Assembly: GCF_932526225.1 (NCBI RefSeq) | Contig: NC_064045.1 | Span: 12,456,442-12,520,441 of the forward strand | Direction of reading: 5' to 3' | DNA from: Nematostella vectensis | Taxonomy: Eukaryota; Cnidaria; Anthozoa; Actiniaria; Edwardsiidae | Length of the DNA stretch: 64,000 nucleotides | In this document: positions 23,099 to 35,100 of the stretch, in pieces | Numbering within the stretch: position 1 is the stretch's first letter | Layout: each line of letters begins with the position of its first letter | Position numbers and translations under genes: made by a program | The notes under the pieces: generated by a model | What the model saw: only the letters and a program-made list of their open reading frames with translations | What the model was told of the DNA's origin: nothing | The model's database searches: none

Positions 23099-25013
23099 TT
23101 AAAGCTCTGTCTTCGCTCTGTCTGAGTCCTTGCTCTGGGTCTTTTTAGATGATTTTTCGTTTCCTTCATCACCATCATCTTCTGGCTCTTGCTCATCAGC
23201 ATCATCCTGCTCATCATCATCATCACTACCACCACCACCCCCCATGGCTTGCTGTTCAGCAATCTAGAAAATAAAAGAAGACTTAGACTGAAAGATGTAT
23301 TGTATGGATCTTAAGTATTAGCTGATGTCAATGGGAGTCCTGTTGTATAAGTGGTTTTGAATGATATAAAAACAAAAAAATAAAACAAGAAAAGTGAAAA
23401 ATTATCTGAAAAAAAAGTATCTGATGTTCTTTGTAAATATGAGCTAGCTAAGATATTTAATGTAGCTAGGTTGCAGTGGGAAAAAGTACCTGCTGCTTTA
23501 TTTGCTCTGCTAATCTGCTGGCTGAGTTTGGGTCATTAATATCGACATTCATCCGTTGGATGCCATCATCTGGCTGCTGCTGTTTTATATTTTGTTTCTT
23601 ATCATTGATGCGCACATCCATTTCCTCTTTCTCTTTCTTGGTCCTGTCAACTCCTTCACAAGCTTTGGTCACCTCATAGCAAATTGTTTTTTCTGGATCA
23701 GGATCTTTTTTTATAAGTACTGACTCAATGTCTTCATCAAATTTATCTGAAATTTTACAACAACAAGAAACTTAGTCACTCCTTACACGCACATAGCCAG
23801 GATTTGCTAGGAGTGGGTCTGCAGTCACGGATATCTTATGATAAAAGTCTAGGAATTGTGATGCTTCAAGAAGTAAAAACCAACTGCTTTTTGGCAACCA
23901 ATGTGCCTACCCCTGCATTTAAAGCAAGACTTTCATAAAACATTTCACCAAGTAACATGCCATATTTTGATGTGCTTCACATGCCCTTCTGGTATAGGCT
24001 AACACCTCTTAGTGTCCATTACACAGTCAACTCTGACTTTATGGGAACGCGTAATTTAGTGTCCGTAATAGAGAGAGTCCAGATACTCTTCATCATTTCT
24101 TTGTACTTAGGTCTTATATTGGATGTATTTATGTCTGTAATATCCAAGGTATCCGGCCACTCGATCTGATTCTTTTGCATGTATTAATTAAAATATACAA
24201 TATAAGGAAGAATAGAGTACAATTAAATGAAAAATCAAATAAGGGACTTGACAGAAAATGAAGAAACAAATTATGAAAAAAAAATGATAGGCATACAAGA
24301 GTGGTATCTTGTAATTGACTCCAACTAGAAAACAATTTTACAACTACCACACACTGATCCTAAATACTTTGAAACAATGCTTTTAATATTTTCATCATCA
24401 CTCAAAAAGAAAGGATTCTAAATTTTTAGAAAATTCAATTGTGATAAAAGGTTTTCACTAACCCATGATGAATTTGCAGCCTTTGATAGTTGTTGGTGGA
24501 GAATAGTCATATGCTCTGAAATTATTAACATTACAAATATCCTCCATGGCCTCAACCACTTTAACCTCCCAAGGATCAGAGGATTTCTTTTGTAGTTTCT
24601 TGGTCAATTCTGTGAACAAAAACAGTACCGTTACACAAGGGGGGACAATGATAATGCAACCACAAAGAAAAAACCTATAACTCACATCAAATGCCTGCTT
24701 ACCTTTAACAGTGGCACTGCAGCATTCACAAAATATTCCTGAGTAGGAAATAAAGGGAGAACAAGTTGGAAACAGAGATTATGATCATGTCTAAACATAT
24801 CTTTTTCCAAAAAAAAAATTTGAATATTTTTCTATTTCATGTTGTTCAAGATATAAGTGAAAATATTTTGTATTTTTGCTTTGAGTTAACTCTATATTAA
24901 TTTTAAGATATTTTACCTTGAGACATGTCTTGTGGCCGATTTGCTGCACAAGATACTAATAGAATATTTGCCAAAGAAGCAACTATCACCAGACAAAATG
25001 TAAACAAATCCAT
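23099..25013 (-). CDS. ER-lumen protein with canopy/saposin-like cysteine domain, acidic tail and KTEL
   Basis: Exons: 25013-24917, 24738-24703, 24609-24463, 23746-23490, 23263-23099; 702 nt, 233 aa. All junctions are in phase. Residues 1-23 form a signal peptide (hydrophobic core LFTFCLVIVASLANILL, ending SCA). The mature part has a CECC (C-x2-C) near residue 36 and further Cys in EDICN, KGCKF, ICYEV and KACEG. This six-cysteine spacing is reminiscent of canopy/MZB1 (DUF3456, saposin-like) proteins, which assist folding and export of membrane and secreted proteins in the ER. The C-terminus is Asp/Glu-rich (GGGGGSDDDDEQDD...) and ends KTEL, a KDEL-type retrieval signal. An acidic luminal tail is common in calcium-binding ER residents. 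Signal peptide and KTEL make ER residency fairly certain; the canopy assignment is weaker. It is divergent to IFT70, with 1.1 kb between the ATGs. Confidence 0.7.
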
Positions 25014-25987
25014 GTTTCTGGAAAAAAATAGAAAGGTGAAAAAAGAATTAACCAAAGGTCCATAATGATGTAAATGAAATAATGTTACTGTATACTTATT
25101 GATATGTGTACCAGTCAAATAAATTTAAAAAAATAATAAAGGGGCCCCTTTTATATTAATAACCATCCAAGTGGAATGATTTCATTGGCTAAGATTGTAC
25201 AGCCTTATAAACTAGTCTGTATTGTTCAGGAAAATTACCTTTTTTTTCAACAATAATATTTGATCAAAGAACCTGATGATATGGATTTTAATATATATTT
25301 CTTGAAAGAATTATTAAAAACAAACACATTTTGACTTAGGAACTTTATGCAAAAGGAGGTATCATTTGTATTTTGAATAATTGATGACATGTGAAGTTTA
25401 TAGATTATTGTAAAGAAAAATAAAGACTTGAACCTGAAATAATCTAGTTTTTCTGTGATTCCCACTTCATTTTCATATTAAAAAATTAAGTAAGGCCAGA
25501 AAAGGGCACAGGGATAAACTAAATGTTAGGTAATTATCTATTGATCTAATTTTTTTTGTATATTGTTGTCAAACTAACTTCTTGATACAGAAATCATTTT
25601 TCTTGAAACTGGCAAGATGAAAGGAAAAGAAAAACATCTTTTCCTCCTGTTAGAGGGACCATTGAGAAATTTCAAGTAATAGTTTGAGATTAGAAGTTTG
25701 AGTTTTAAAGTAATGACATCTGGCTACTAATGTATCCTCGGTTAAAGTCTCGTCCTCGACACAGTTTCAAAACTTTGATCAATGTAGGCACACGTTAATC
25801 TCAGGATTCACAAATCCCACTGTAAATTAGGCCTACCTTAAACTCTTCTAAACTTAAACTCTTCTAAGCTTAACACGACCCCGTAACAATCGTCTTTGAA
25901 ATTTGTGGCAGGGACCAGTTTACAGATCGAACAATGACCTATTTATTTCATTGAAATGCACAACAGAAATCATCAGGCGTTCCTAGT

Positions 25988-26000
25988 GTAACCGGGTAAA
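25988..26000 (+). promoter_or_regulatory. Near-consensus X-box (RFX site) upstream of IFT70
   Basis: GTAACC-G-GGTAAA matches the RFX X-box GTNRCC-N(0-3)-RGYAAC at 11 of 12 defined positions (last C is A). It is 152 bp upstream of the IFT70 ATG, the usual place for X-boxes of ciliary genes. Found by eye; chance matches are possible. Confidence 0.45.
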
Positions 26001-26151
26001 CCTGGGAACATATGTGACCGCTGATTCTTATTAACCGCAGGCTCATTGATACGGGGCTTCGAATAAAATTTTGATCAAGAAAAAACTGAGTAAAAATACC
26101 TCGATATTTCTGTTGTTTTCTTAAGGAAAGTCAGCATATTTCTTTATTGAT

Positions 26152-29100
26152 ATGGCTACTTTTAATATAAAGGAAGGTGAATACACGACTACAATATATG
26201 GAATGGTAAGGAAGCTTTTTCGTTGCTTTTTCATCGATTTTGTTTTTGTTGACGTCGGTTGCCTGGCGCTAAGAAATCGACAAGACCGTCATAGTATGTT
26301 TTTTTATTAATTACAGCCTTTTTTATTAATTACTTTATATATTTTCCCTAGATCAAAGCTCAGAGATTCAATGAAGCTATTCAGATCCTAAACCATGAAT
26401 TGGGAAATCATCCAAAGGTAGTCCTCTATCGAAGTCATAAGTACATATCTCTGTACATCTAAACAATATCTAACTTGGTACATAAAGTAGAAACTTGCTC
26501 TTAAATTTTAACTGCCCATTACTTGATGAACTTGAAATCCTGAAAAGTGATCGGTCCACACACACACAGAATATGAAGTCTGTACTGTACTATGGCACTT
26601 CTTCTCTGTAATTTTTTTTTTGTGTGCCTCATGAATATCCCTCTAAGATATTATCCTCACTCTCAAGTAGAATATGCATGTGTCCAGTAATAATAGGTAT
26701 AGGTTATGATGCTTGTTACCTGTACTGTAACTCCTTTACAACATAATTTGGTGCTTTGATAAAGAATTGATGAGGATTGCATAGAATTCATTACTTGGTG
26801 CTTTAAATATTGAATTGATAAGGATTAAATAGCATTAATTACATTTTTACATCATAGTTTTTTGTGTTTAATTATCTACAGTCCCGTGCTGCCTTGTCTT
26901 TGCTGGGCTACTGCTATTTCCAGGTGCAGAACTTTGAATCTTCATCTGACTGGTGAGAGAACTTACAGTATTAATTTATTCTTAAACCTGTCTAATGTAT
27001 TTGACACTAAAGCTGTACACCAAAAACTGGAATTCAACTCTGCCAAATTTTCTTCTTTAAGAAGTCTTATAATAAAAACGAAAATTTGGCAGAGTCGAAT
27101 TCCAGTTTTTGGTGTATTGTATTCATTTTTCTGGTTCACGAACACAACTGTTTGGGCTTTTTAATGCTAAAGCTGGGTATAATTAGCTTAAATAACTTAG
27201 GATTTGAGGGAGTTGTTTTATTGGCTGTCTGTCTGTAAAATTATAAATGGCAAGTATATCGTCCAGTATGATATTTTAGACTGCTGCCCTAGGGGAAGGG
27301 GCGCTACTCTCTCCCCCCTGGCTTTGCCCTTGATCTGCATCACCAAAACCTATGGTTTTGTTTGGTTATCATGCTGCAATAAGGAATCTGAACCGAGTTT
27401 ATGCGAAATACTGTCATTGTGTGTTTTTCAGTTATGCACAGTTAATTGAAATTCACCCTGAGGTAGATGAATACAAGTTGTACTATGCACAGGTATTGTG
27501 AAGCTTTTATACTAAAAATGTTATGGTACATTTTGTTTTATGAATATACTATTTTTCACATACTCTGTAAACTGCTGAGAGACCCAGTTGTCTTTGCTTG
27601 TACTCCTACAGATCTCTAGTTCACTTTCACTGTAAAAAAAGAAAGCCCTGGTCCTCTAATGTTGTAGAATTTGCCTCTTGAGTTTATGTTTTCAACATTT
27701 GCTAGCTTGTTATGCTTAAACATTCATCCCTTATCACTAAATATTTTCTTATTTTCTATCTTTATCTTTTATTGCCTTTGCAGTCACTTTTCAAAGCCTG
27801 TCAGTATGCTGAAGCCACTAAAGCTACATTTCAAATAGAGAACCCTACATTCAATTCGAAGGTAAGAACAGATTATCGTTTTTGAATATGGTAATATGAT
27901 GGTGGTGATGGTTTTAATTTTCTGGTGTGAACAACTGTACATTATGTACTTCTATATATAAATACCTTTTAGTTATTCTCGAGCAAGAGCAAGAAAACAT
28001 AACTGTTGGGTTTTCTTGCTTTTGTGTTTGACTGATTCTTAGGTGTATTACACTCTCGCTTGTGTCCTAGTGAGAACCAACCTTCATAAGACTATTATTA
28101 GAAAAATAATGCTTTGGGTCACCCTCTATAATATTCTATGATACTCACAATTCATATTCATTTGGATTTTATCAAATTTTTAGGTGCTCAAGTTGCAGGC
28201 AGCCATAAAATATGAGGAAGATGATTTACAAGGAGCAAAGGTAGACTTTTATTTACATTTACTTATTTTCTCCATTGTACAAGGAAGTCTGCTGAAACAA
28301 AACTGTTTCCTGCAAAAAAATATATCTGGCATATTAAAAATACATTAGACTTTAGTTTTTGTGAGTACTGCACTACATCATCTCGCTCTTCCCTTTTAAT
28401 TGTGATCAGAACTATTTTGCATTGATGATACTGTGAATGATTCAAAATTCGGTTCTTGATTTTTGCAGAGCATGGTTGAGCAGTGTTCTAATGAAGACCC
28501 TGACACTGAAGTGAACTTGGGATGTCTGCTTTTCAAGGTTGGTGAACCAAGCTATAACATGACAAAGAGAACCAACAGAGCCGAAAATTTCCTATCCCCC
28601 AAAATAGGGACTTAAAATACCTGAGCCTGAAATATATAACAAAAGAATATCAGGTGAATTTTCCATGAAAATTGAACAGCAAAATTCAACCCCCAAAATT
28701 GGTTTGATTGGGCCATTAGAATGATGTGGACAATGATGAATGACTAAAGCAGAAAAAACTTTTTCTGGAAATAGGAGAAGCAGTACAGTGAAGCTTGTCA
28801 GAAATTCCAAACAGCCATGAACGTTAAGGGTTATCAGCCAGGTAATGTGACATGTAGTTGTGTGTTAAAGAGCCATGATCAGGTGTACCATGTATCCTTG
28901 TTTTCATTAGTTGTTTCTAGAGCTTTTCCTGTAATTTGTCTTCTTGTGGGCTATTTTCCAGATAAAAGGGAGGGGCTGTGTAATTTGAGTGCAAAAGTGA
29001 AGCTTTAGTAAACCTTGGTTTGTTTGTATTTTCATGGAAACTTTGCAAAAATTGTGCATGTCTTACATTATAGCTTTGAGAAGTCAAACATCCTGGTAAA

Positions 29101-32100
29101 GGTAGCTTGGAATCCTAAAATATTTGGTAGAAACTTAAAAGGATAGAAACTTGCTGTAAACAGGCTCCAGTAGCCAAAGCTCTACTGTGTGCTCAAATGC
29201 TACAATTATCTGTAAAATGGCTACAGTAGTTATGTGTATTTTTGGTAGCTGGTTTGTGTCCGAATTACTATTTGGAGTCACATTTCAGAGCCCTGAAACA
29301 GTTCATTGGAGACCCGAACCATCTAAACAGAAATATAGACTGAAACAACCTCATCTAAACAGAAATATAGACTGAACCAACCATCTAAACAGAAATATAG
29401 ACTGAACCAAACATCTAAACAGAAATATAGACTGAACCAACCATCTAAACAAAAAATAGACTGAAACAACTTCTAAACATGTCTCTGTACTTTATTCTCC
29501 AAAATTATTTGAAAGTATATTGTTTGCTGACAAAACGGCTTACAGAGACTTTCACTGATATTGGAATCTGTGGGGCATTCTAATATTTTTCAATATTTTG
29601 TTTTAGATTTGTCATACAACATTGCGCTGTGTTACTACAGTATGAAGCAGTATGCTCCAGCCCTGAAGCACATAGCAGACATCATAGAGAAGGGAATCAG
29701 AGAACACCCAGGTATAACTATGCAATCTTTAAAGCCGCAGTCACCAGTTGACTTCCTGAGGGTCAACCAAAACCTCAACCGACAAGAGACAAAAGAATCT
29801 ATTAGAATCTGTGCTATTTAACAGGCCATCCACTCTAAATTATCAGTCATTACCTCAAAGAAACTTGCAATATACACCCTGCTTTCACAATTATGAAATA
29901 TTTAGCGTTTTCTGTTAAAGATCAATGGAGATTGTTATGTAATCGAACAGATGAAACCTGGTGAATAGCCGCTTTAATAATCTTCACAGGTGACATGTTG
30001 ATGGTGATGTGTTTGGTGCAACTGTAGATGATAATTATTAAAACATTATCAGCTAGCTATATCAATCACGTTACCATCAAATTCATGATGATGATGAGGG
30101 TGAATGTGCTGATGGAAAGGCATGGACAATAAGATAATAATTATAATGATTATTGTAGTGTTGGTGGTAATGGTGTTTGCGACAAATAATGATGGTGATG
30201 ATAAATATCCTGATATAAAGGAATGGACAATAAGATCATGATAATAATTTTGATTATGGTAGTGTTGGTGGTAATGGTGTTTGCAACAATGATTGTGATT
30301 ATAAATTCCCAATATAAAAGAATGGACCATAAGATGATAATAACGATTCTTAATAATGAGAGTGCTTGTGAAGATGACTGTGATGATTTTTATGGCGATA
30401 GTGGATAGTGGTTGGTTCTGGTGATGGTGGTTATGATGTTGCAATGCTAGTTTAGTGGTGATGATGCAAAATTGCAATTCCTTTTCTTCCTTGTAATTGT
30501 CAGAATTGAGTGTTGGCATGACAACAGAGGGTATAGAGGTCAGGAGTGTTGGAAATACCAAGGTTTTACAGCAAACTGCCCTCATTGAGGCCTTCAACCT
30601 TAAAGCGGCTATTGAATATCAGTTGAAAAACTGTAAGTATGTATTTACGGAGCGAGTCACTCAAATTTGCAATCTTTAGTACTTTGAGAAGGGGTGTTAT
30701 TAGAAGGTGTTTCCATTAGACCTGTCATCTAGTATGCACATAAATAGTGTTAGTTACTACTGGCTTCAAACATTTAACAAGGAAACCAAGTACTGAGAAG
30801 GTGTGCTATTAGACCTTTATCGTCATCTAGAGTGCAAAATAGTGTTAGTGACTGGGTTCAAACCTTACCTACAAGGATTCCAGAACATATGTGATGGATA
30901 TGAAAAACTATGATGGATGCCATTGATCCAATAGGCTGTTGCTCATTTTGATTATACACAAAAACTTATAAGTAACTATGTGAAATTGTACTTGTTGTAT
31001 AAGCATTTGCTATTGTTCTTCTCAGATGAAGCCGCACAAGAAGCTTTGACTGACATGCCCCCTCGCGCTGAAGAGGTGAGACCCTTTCCTTGTTCTTTAT
31101 ACTTTATGGCTAGGAAGGGATAATTTGCTATAGAATCCTACGGTACTATCATCCTATAAATTTTAAATGTCAGTTGAGAATTTGTTTGTTTGAGCACAGT
31201 AGCTGCATATTCACAGTCTCTTGTTAACTCTTTCTTACCATTTAACCGTGTTTAATGAGTCAGTCGGCTGAGGACTTGTTTGTTTGTAGGAACTTGATGC
31301 TGTGTCACTCCATAATCAAGCTCTGATGAACATGGAGACTGCCCCAACACAGGTAACAACATTCTTAGTTGATTAGCCTCTCAAACAACATCTAAACAAT
31401 TAAACAATGTTTTTTTTCTTGTTAACCCACATTGAGGAAACATAGTTGAGGTCACCATAATGTTTCTGATCTACAGTAAAACAGACCATGGCTCTCGTTG
31501 TTGTGTTGTTAGAGTTAAAAAACATACAGTATTGTAGTGTACCAGATATTTTAAAAAAATTGTGGAAATGTTTGGAAGTGTGATCCCCTACATAAGGACA
31601 CATTAGCACTATGCATATGATGCATTTGGGATACCCAAAATGTCTTAAACAATCTTAAACCAGAATGTTGAAATTCACCAACACTGGCATTCAACTCATT
31701 TTTGTCTATATTTTGTTAATTCTGTTGTTTTATCACTATCATTGGTTATATAATATTTTGCTCTTAATTGTTGTCATCATTGTCATCATTATCGTCTTTG
31801 TCATCATAATCATCATCATCATCAGGGGAAATTTTTCGTTCATCTGCTGTTGCGTCATGATCATCATGATCATTATTTATATTGTATCTTGTTCAACTGT
31901 TGGGTGTCTTTAAGGGCTTTGAGAAGCTGCAGTTCCTGCTACAACAAAACCCATTCCCGCCTGAGACGTTTGGTAATTTACTCCTCCTCTACATTAAATA
32001 CCAGGTATAATATTGGAGAAGAAATGGTGTAATGTACAGATGACCTAGCATTATACATCCCTCTTTTCTGAACATAAGTCGCTAGCTTTCTTATCTGGCA

Positions 32101-35100
32101 GAGACAGGTGACCCAGCATTATAAATCCCTCTATTCTAAACATAAATCGCTAGCTTGCTTATCTGGCAAGACAGGTGACCCAGCATTATAAATCCCTCTA
32201 TTCTAAACATAAATCGCTAGCCATGCTTATCTGGCAAGACAGGTGACCCAGCATTATAAATCCCTCTATTCTAAACATAAATCGCTAGCCATGCTTATCT
32301 GGCAAGACAGGTGACCCAGCATTATAAATCCCTCTATTCTAAACATAAATCGCTAGCCATGCTTATCTGGCAGTGACCTGTCCCTGCCTTGTCTGTTTCT
32401 CCTTTTTTAGCTTATTGCTAGCTATTTTCATCATTGTTCTAACCTTCAACCTCATGAATCTGCCCATTGCCAGAGTTTGAGTTAAAGTTGATGCTTGTTC
32501 TGTTTCTTGTAGTATTATGACTTGGCTGCAGATGTCCTGGCTGAGAATGCTCAACTCACTTACAAATTCCTTCAACCAGTGAGTACTTTTTACTTTTATA
32601 AAATGTATACCTTCCAAAAGCTGGACTATTTATATGTAAAGAATAGTAAGTCCAGCTTTTTGAAGGTATACATTTTATGATTATATGCTTTTTATGCTTA
32701 CTTTCTTGCAGTATATGTACGATTTCCTTGATGCAATGATAACTCAGCAAACATCACCAGAAGAGGTAAATCATGTTATTTTACTACCATCTCATCATTT
32801 TCAGCATTACCATATCATCTTCATCAATAGCATCATTGTTGCCGTCAGCATTGTTTCTGTACCGTCATGCCTCCCCATTATCATCATCAATGATAATGTC
32901 CTCACCATTTTTGCATATCATCACAACTATTCTATGCTAAAGGTGAAAACTTAAAAAATTATGACCTTATTTAATATTTTTTTTTATACTCTAAGGCCTA
33001 TCGCAAGTTTGATGATATGGCCACCAAACAGACTGAAACTTTACGCAAATTAACCAAACTGGTAGGTAGATTTATGAAAATTGACCAAGTTGGCTGGTAG
33101 ATTCTAAATTAGACTGCTTGCAGGCAGTACTTGGATTTATTATAACAGAAAACCTGCTCCGTTCAATGATCGGGTGCCATCTTGTATTTTGAGCAGTGGT
33201 GCAAAAGAAAACAAAAAAGAAAAAAAGAAGAAAAAACAGAACAGGAAGTATTTGGTGCAGATACACGAGGCCCGTACCCAGGATTTTCTTGGGTTGGTGC
33301 GGCATCCGAAAAAGTGGACCTTATTTTTCCGTTGGGGGTTCTCTGATCAAAATCTGACCACCCCTGAAAGAACACAAGGAGAGGGATTTTTTTATGACTT
33401 TGCAGTATCTCCACGGGCCGCTTATTGTCGGATTTGGCTACAAACCAGAGTGATCTAGCTTGTGCTTTATGTTTTTGTCTACAAATGGCACGTCTGTTGA
33501 GAACCGGAAGTGGGCCTTTGGCCGTTGTGGGGGGTGCTTTCTCAACCCCCTGCACCCCCCTGGGTACGGGCCTGTGCACTATTGTCATATCACTGTCTGC
33601 TCATCTGTTTTTAGGTCCAGGAGGCCCGACAAAATCATGACGATGAGTCAGTCAAAAAGGCTGTGAATGAATATGATGAAGCACTTGAAAGGTATAGTGT
33701 ATGATGAAGCACTTGAAACATATTGGCACCTAAGTGTGTAGTGTCGAACACTTGAAAGGTATGGGGACCTTAGTGGTAGTGGAACACTTGAAAAGTATAG
33801 GGACCTTGGTGGATAATGTAACCCTTTGAAGGTATTGGACCTTGGTGTATGATGAAGCACTTGGTATGTAGAAGATATGAAGGTATGGAGACCTTAGTGT
33901 GTAGTAAAGCACTTGAAAGGTATGGAGACCTTAGTGTGTAGTAAAGCACTTGAAGGGTATGGAGACCTTAGTGTGTAGTAAAGCACTTGAAGGGTATGGA
34001 GACCTTAGTGTGTAGTAAAGCACTTGAAGGGTATGGAGACCTTAGTGTGTAGTAAAGCACTTGAAGGGTATGGAGACCTTAGTATGTAGTAAAGCACTTG
34101 AAGGGTATGGAGACCTTAGTGTGTAGTGGATCACTTAAAGGGTATGGCGACCTAAGTGTGTAGTAAATCGCTTGGAAGACATGGAGATCTTAGTGTAAAG
34201 ATGAAGCACACTTGAAAGGTAAGGGGTCTTAGTGTAAGATGAGGCAATTGAAAGCTTATGTTCCCGTTCTCTCGTAGATATATCCCAGTTCTTATGGCAC
34301 AAGCAAAAATTTATTGGGACCTGGAAAACTATGCACAAGTTGAAAAGGTACATAGCCCAATCGCACCTGTTTACAAACCTCAACAAAAAAGAGACAAAAG
34401 AATTAGAACCCGTGCTATTTAACAGGCCATCCGCTTTTAGACTTTTAGAAGATAGCTGGATATTTTCTGTAGCTTTCAGATTTCCGGGAACTGGATTTTC
34501 TGGAAATTCTAGATTTTCAGGCATTCAGTTGGACAATGTTTTTTGACTCCACAGATTTTCAGGAAGTCAGTTGAGTTCTGCAATGAGCATGAAGTATGGA
34601 AACTGAACGTTGCTCATGTACTGTTCATGCAGGTAAGATAATCTTTGTAACACTCATGATTATGGTTCCACTTGTTTATTAACGCCATTTTCACATATTT
34701 GTGATCCAGGAAAATAAGTATAAAGAAGCAGTTGGTTTCTATGAGCCGATAGTCAAGAAACACTATGACAATGTAAGTATTTGTGCGTGTCCTTTTGAGG
34801 CTCATCAGAGAAATAGGCATAAGAGCTTACCCCCCGATTCTTTCTGTTTCTTCCTTCCCTTTCTGCTTGCCGATTTCACACTCGAAGTAATTATCTTACG
34901 TCTTTCTTTTCCGTTCCTGCTTACTTCCCTAGTGAAAATGTGTTGTACAGTTGCGTTGGTTTATTTGAATATTGATATGTCTGATCATTTTGGAAATTAT
35001 TGTTATTTAAAAACATTTTAATGATTTAGCAATAGAATGTTGCTATTTTTATTGTAAAATTTAAGTAGATTCAGTTCACTACTAAAATGAACATCTAATT

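Noticed and set aside
30049-30597. 182-codon minus-strand frame rich in His/Asn/Ile
   Set aside because: It arises from the GATGATGGTG low-complexity tract and overlaps IFT70 exon 10 on the other strand.
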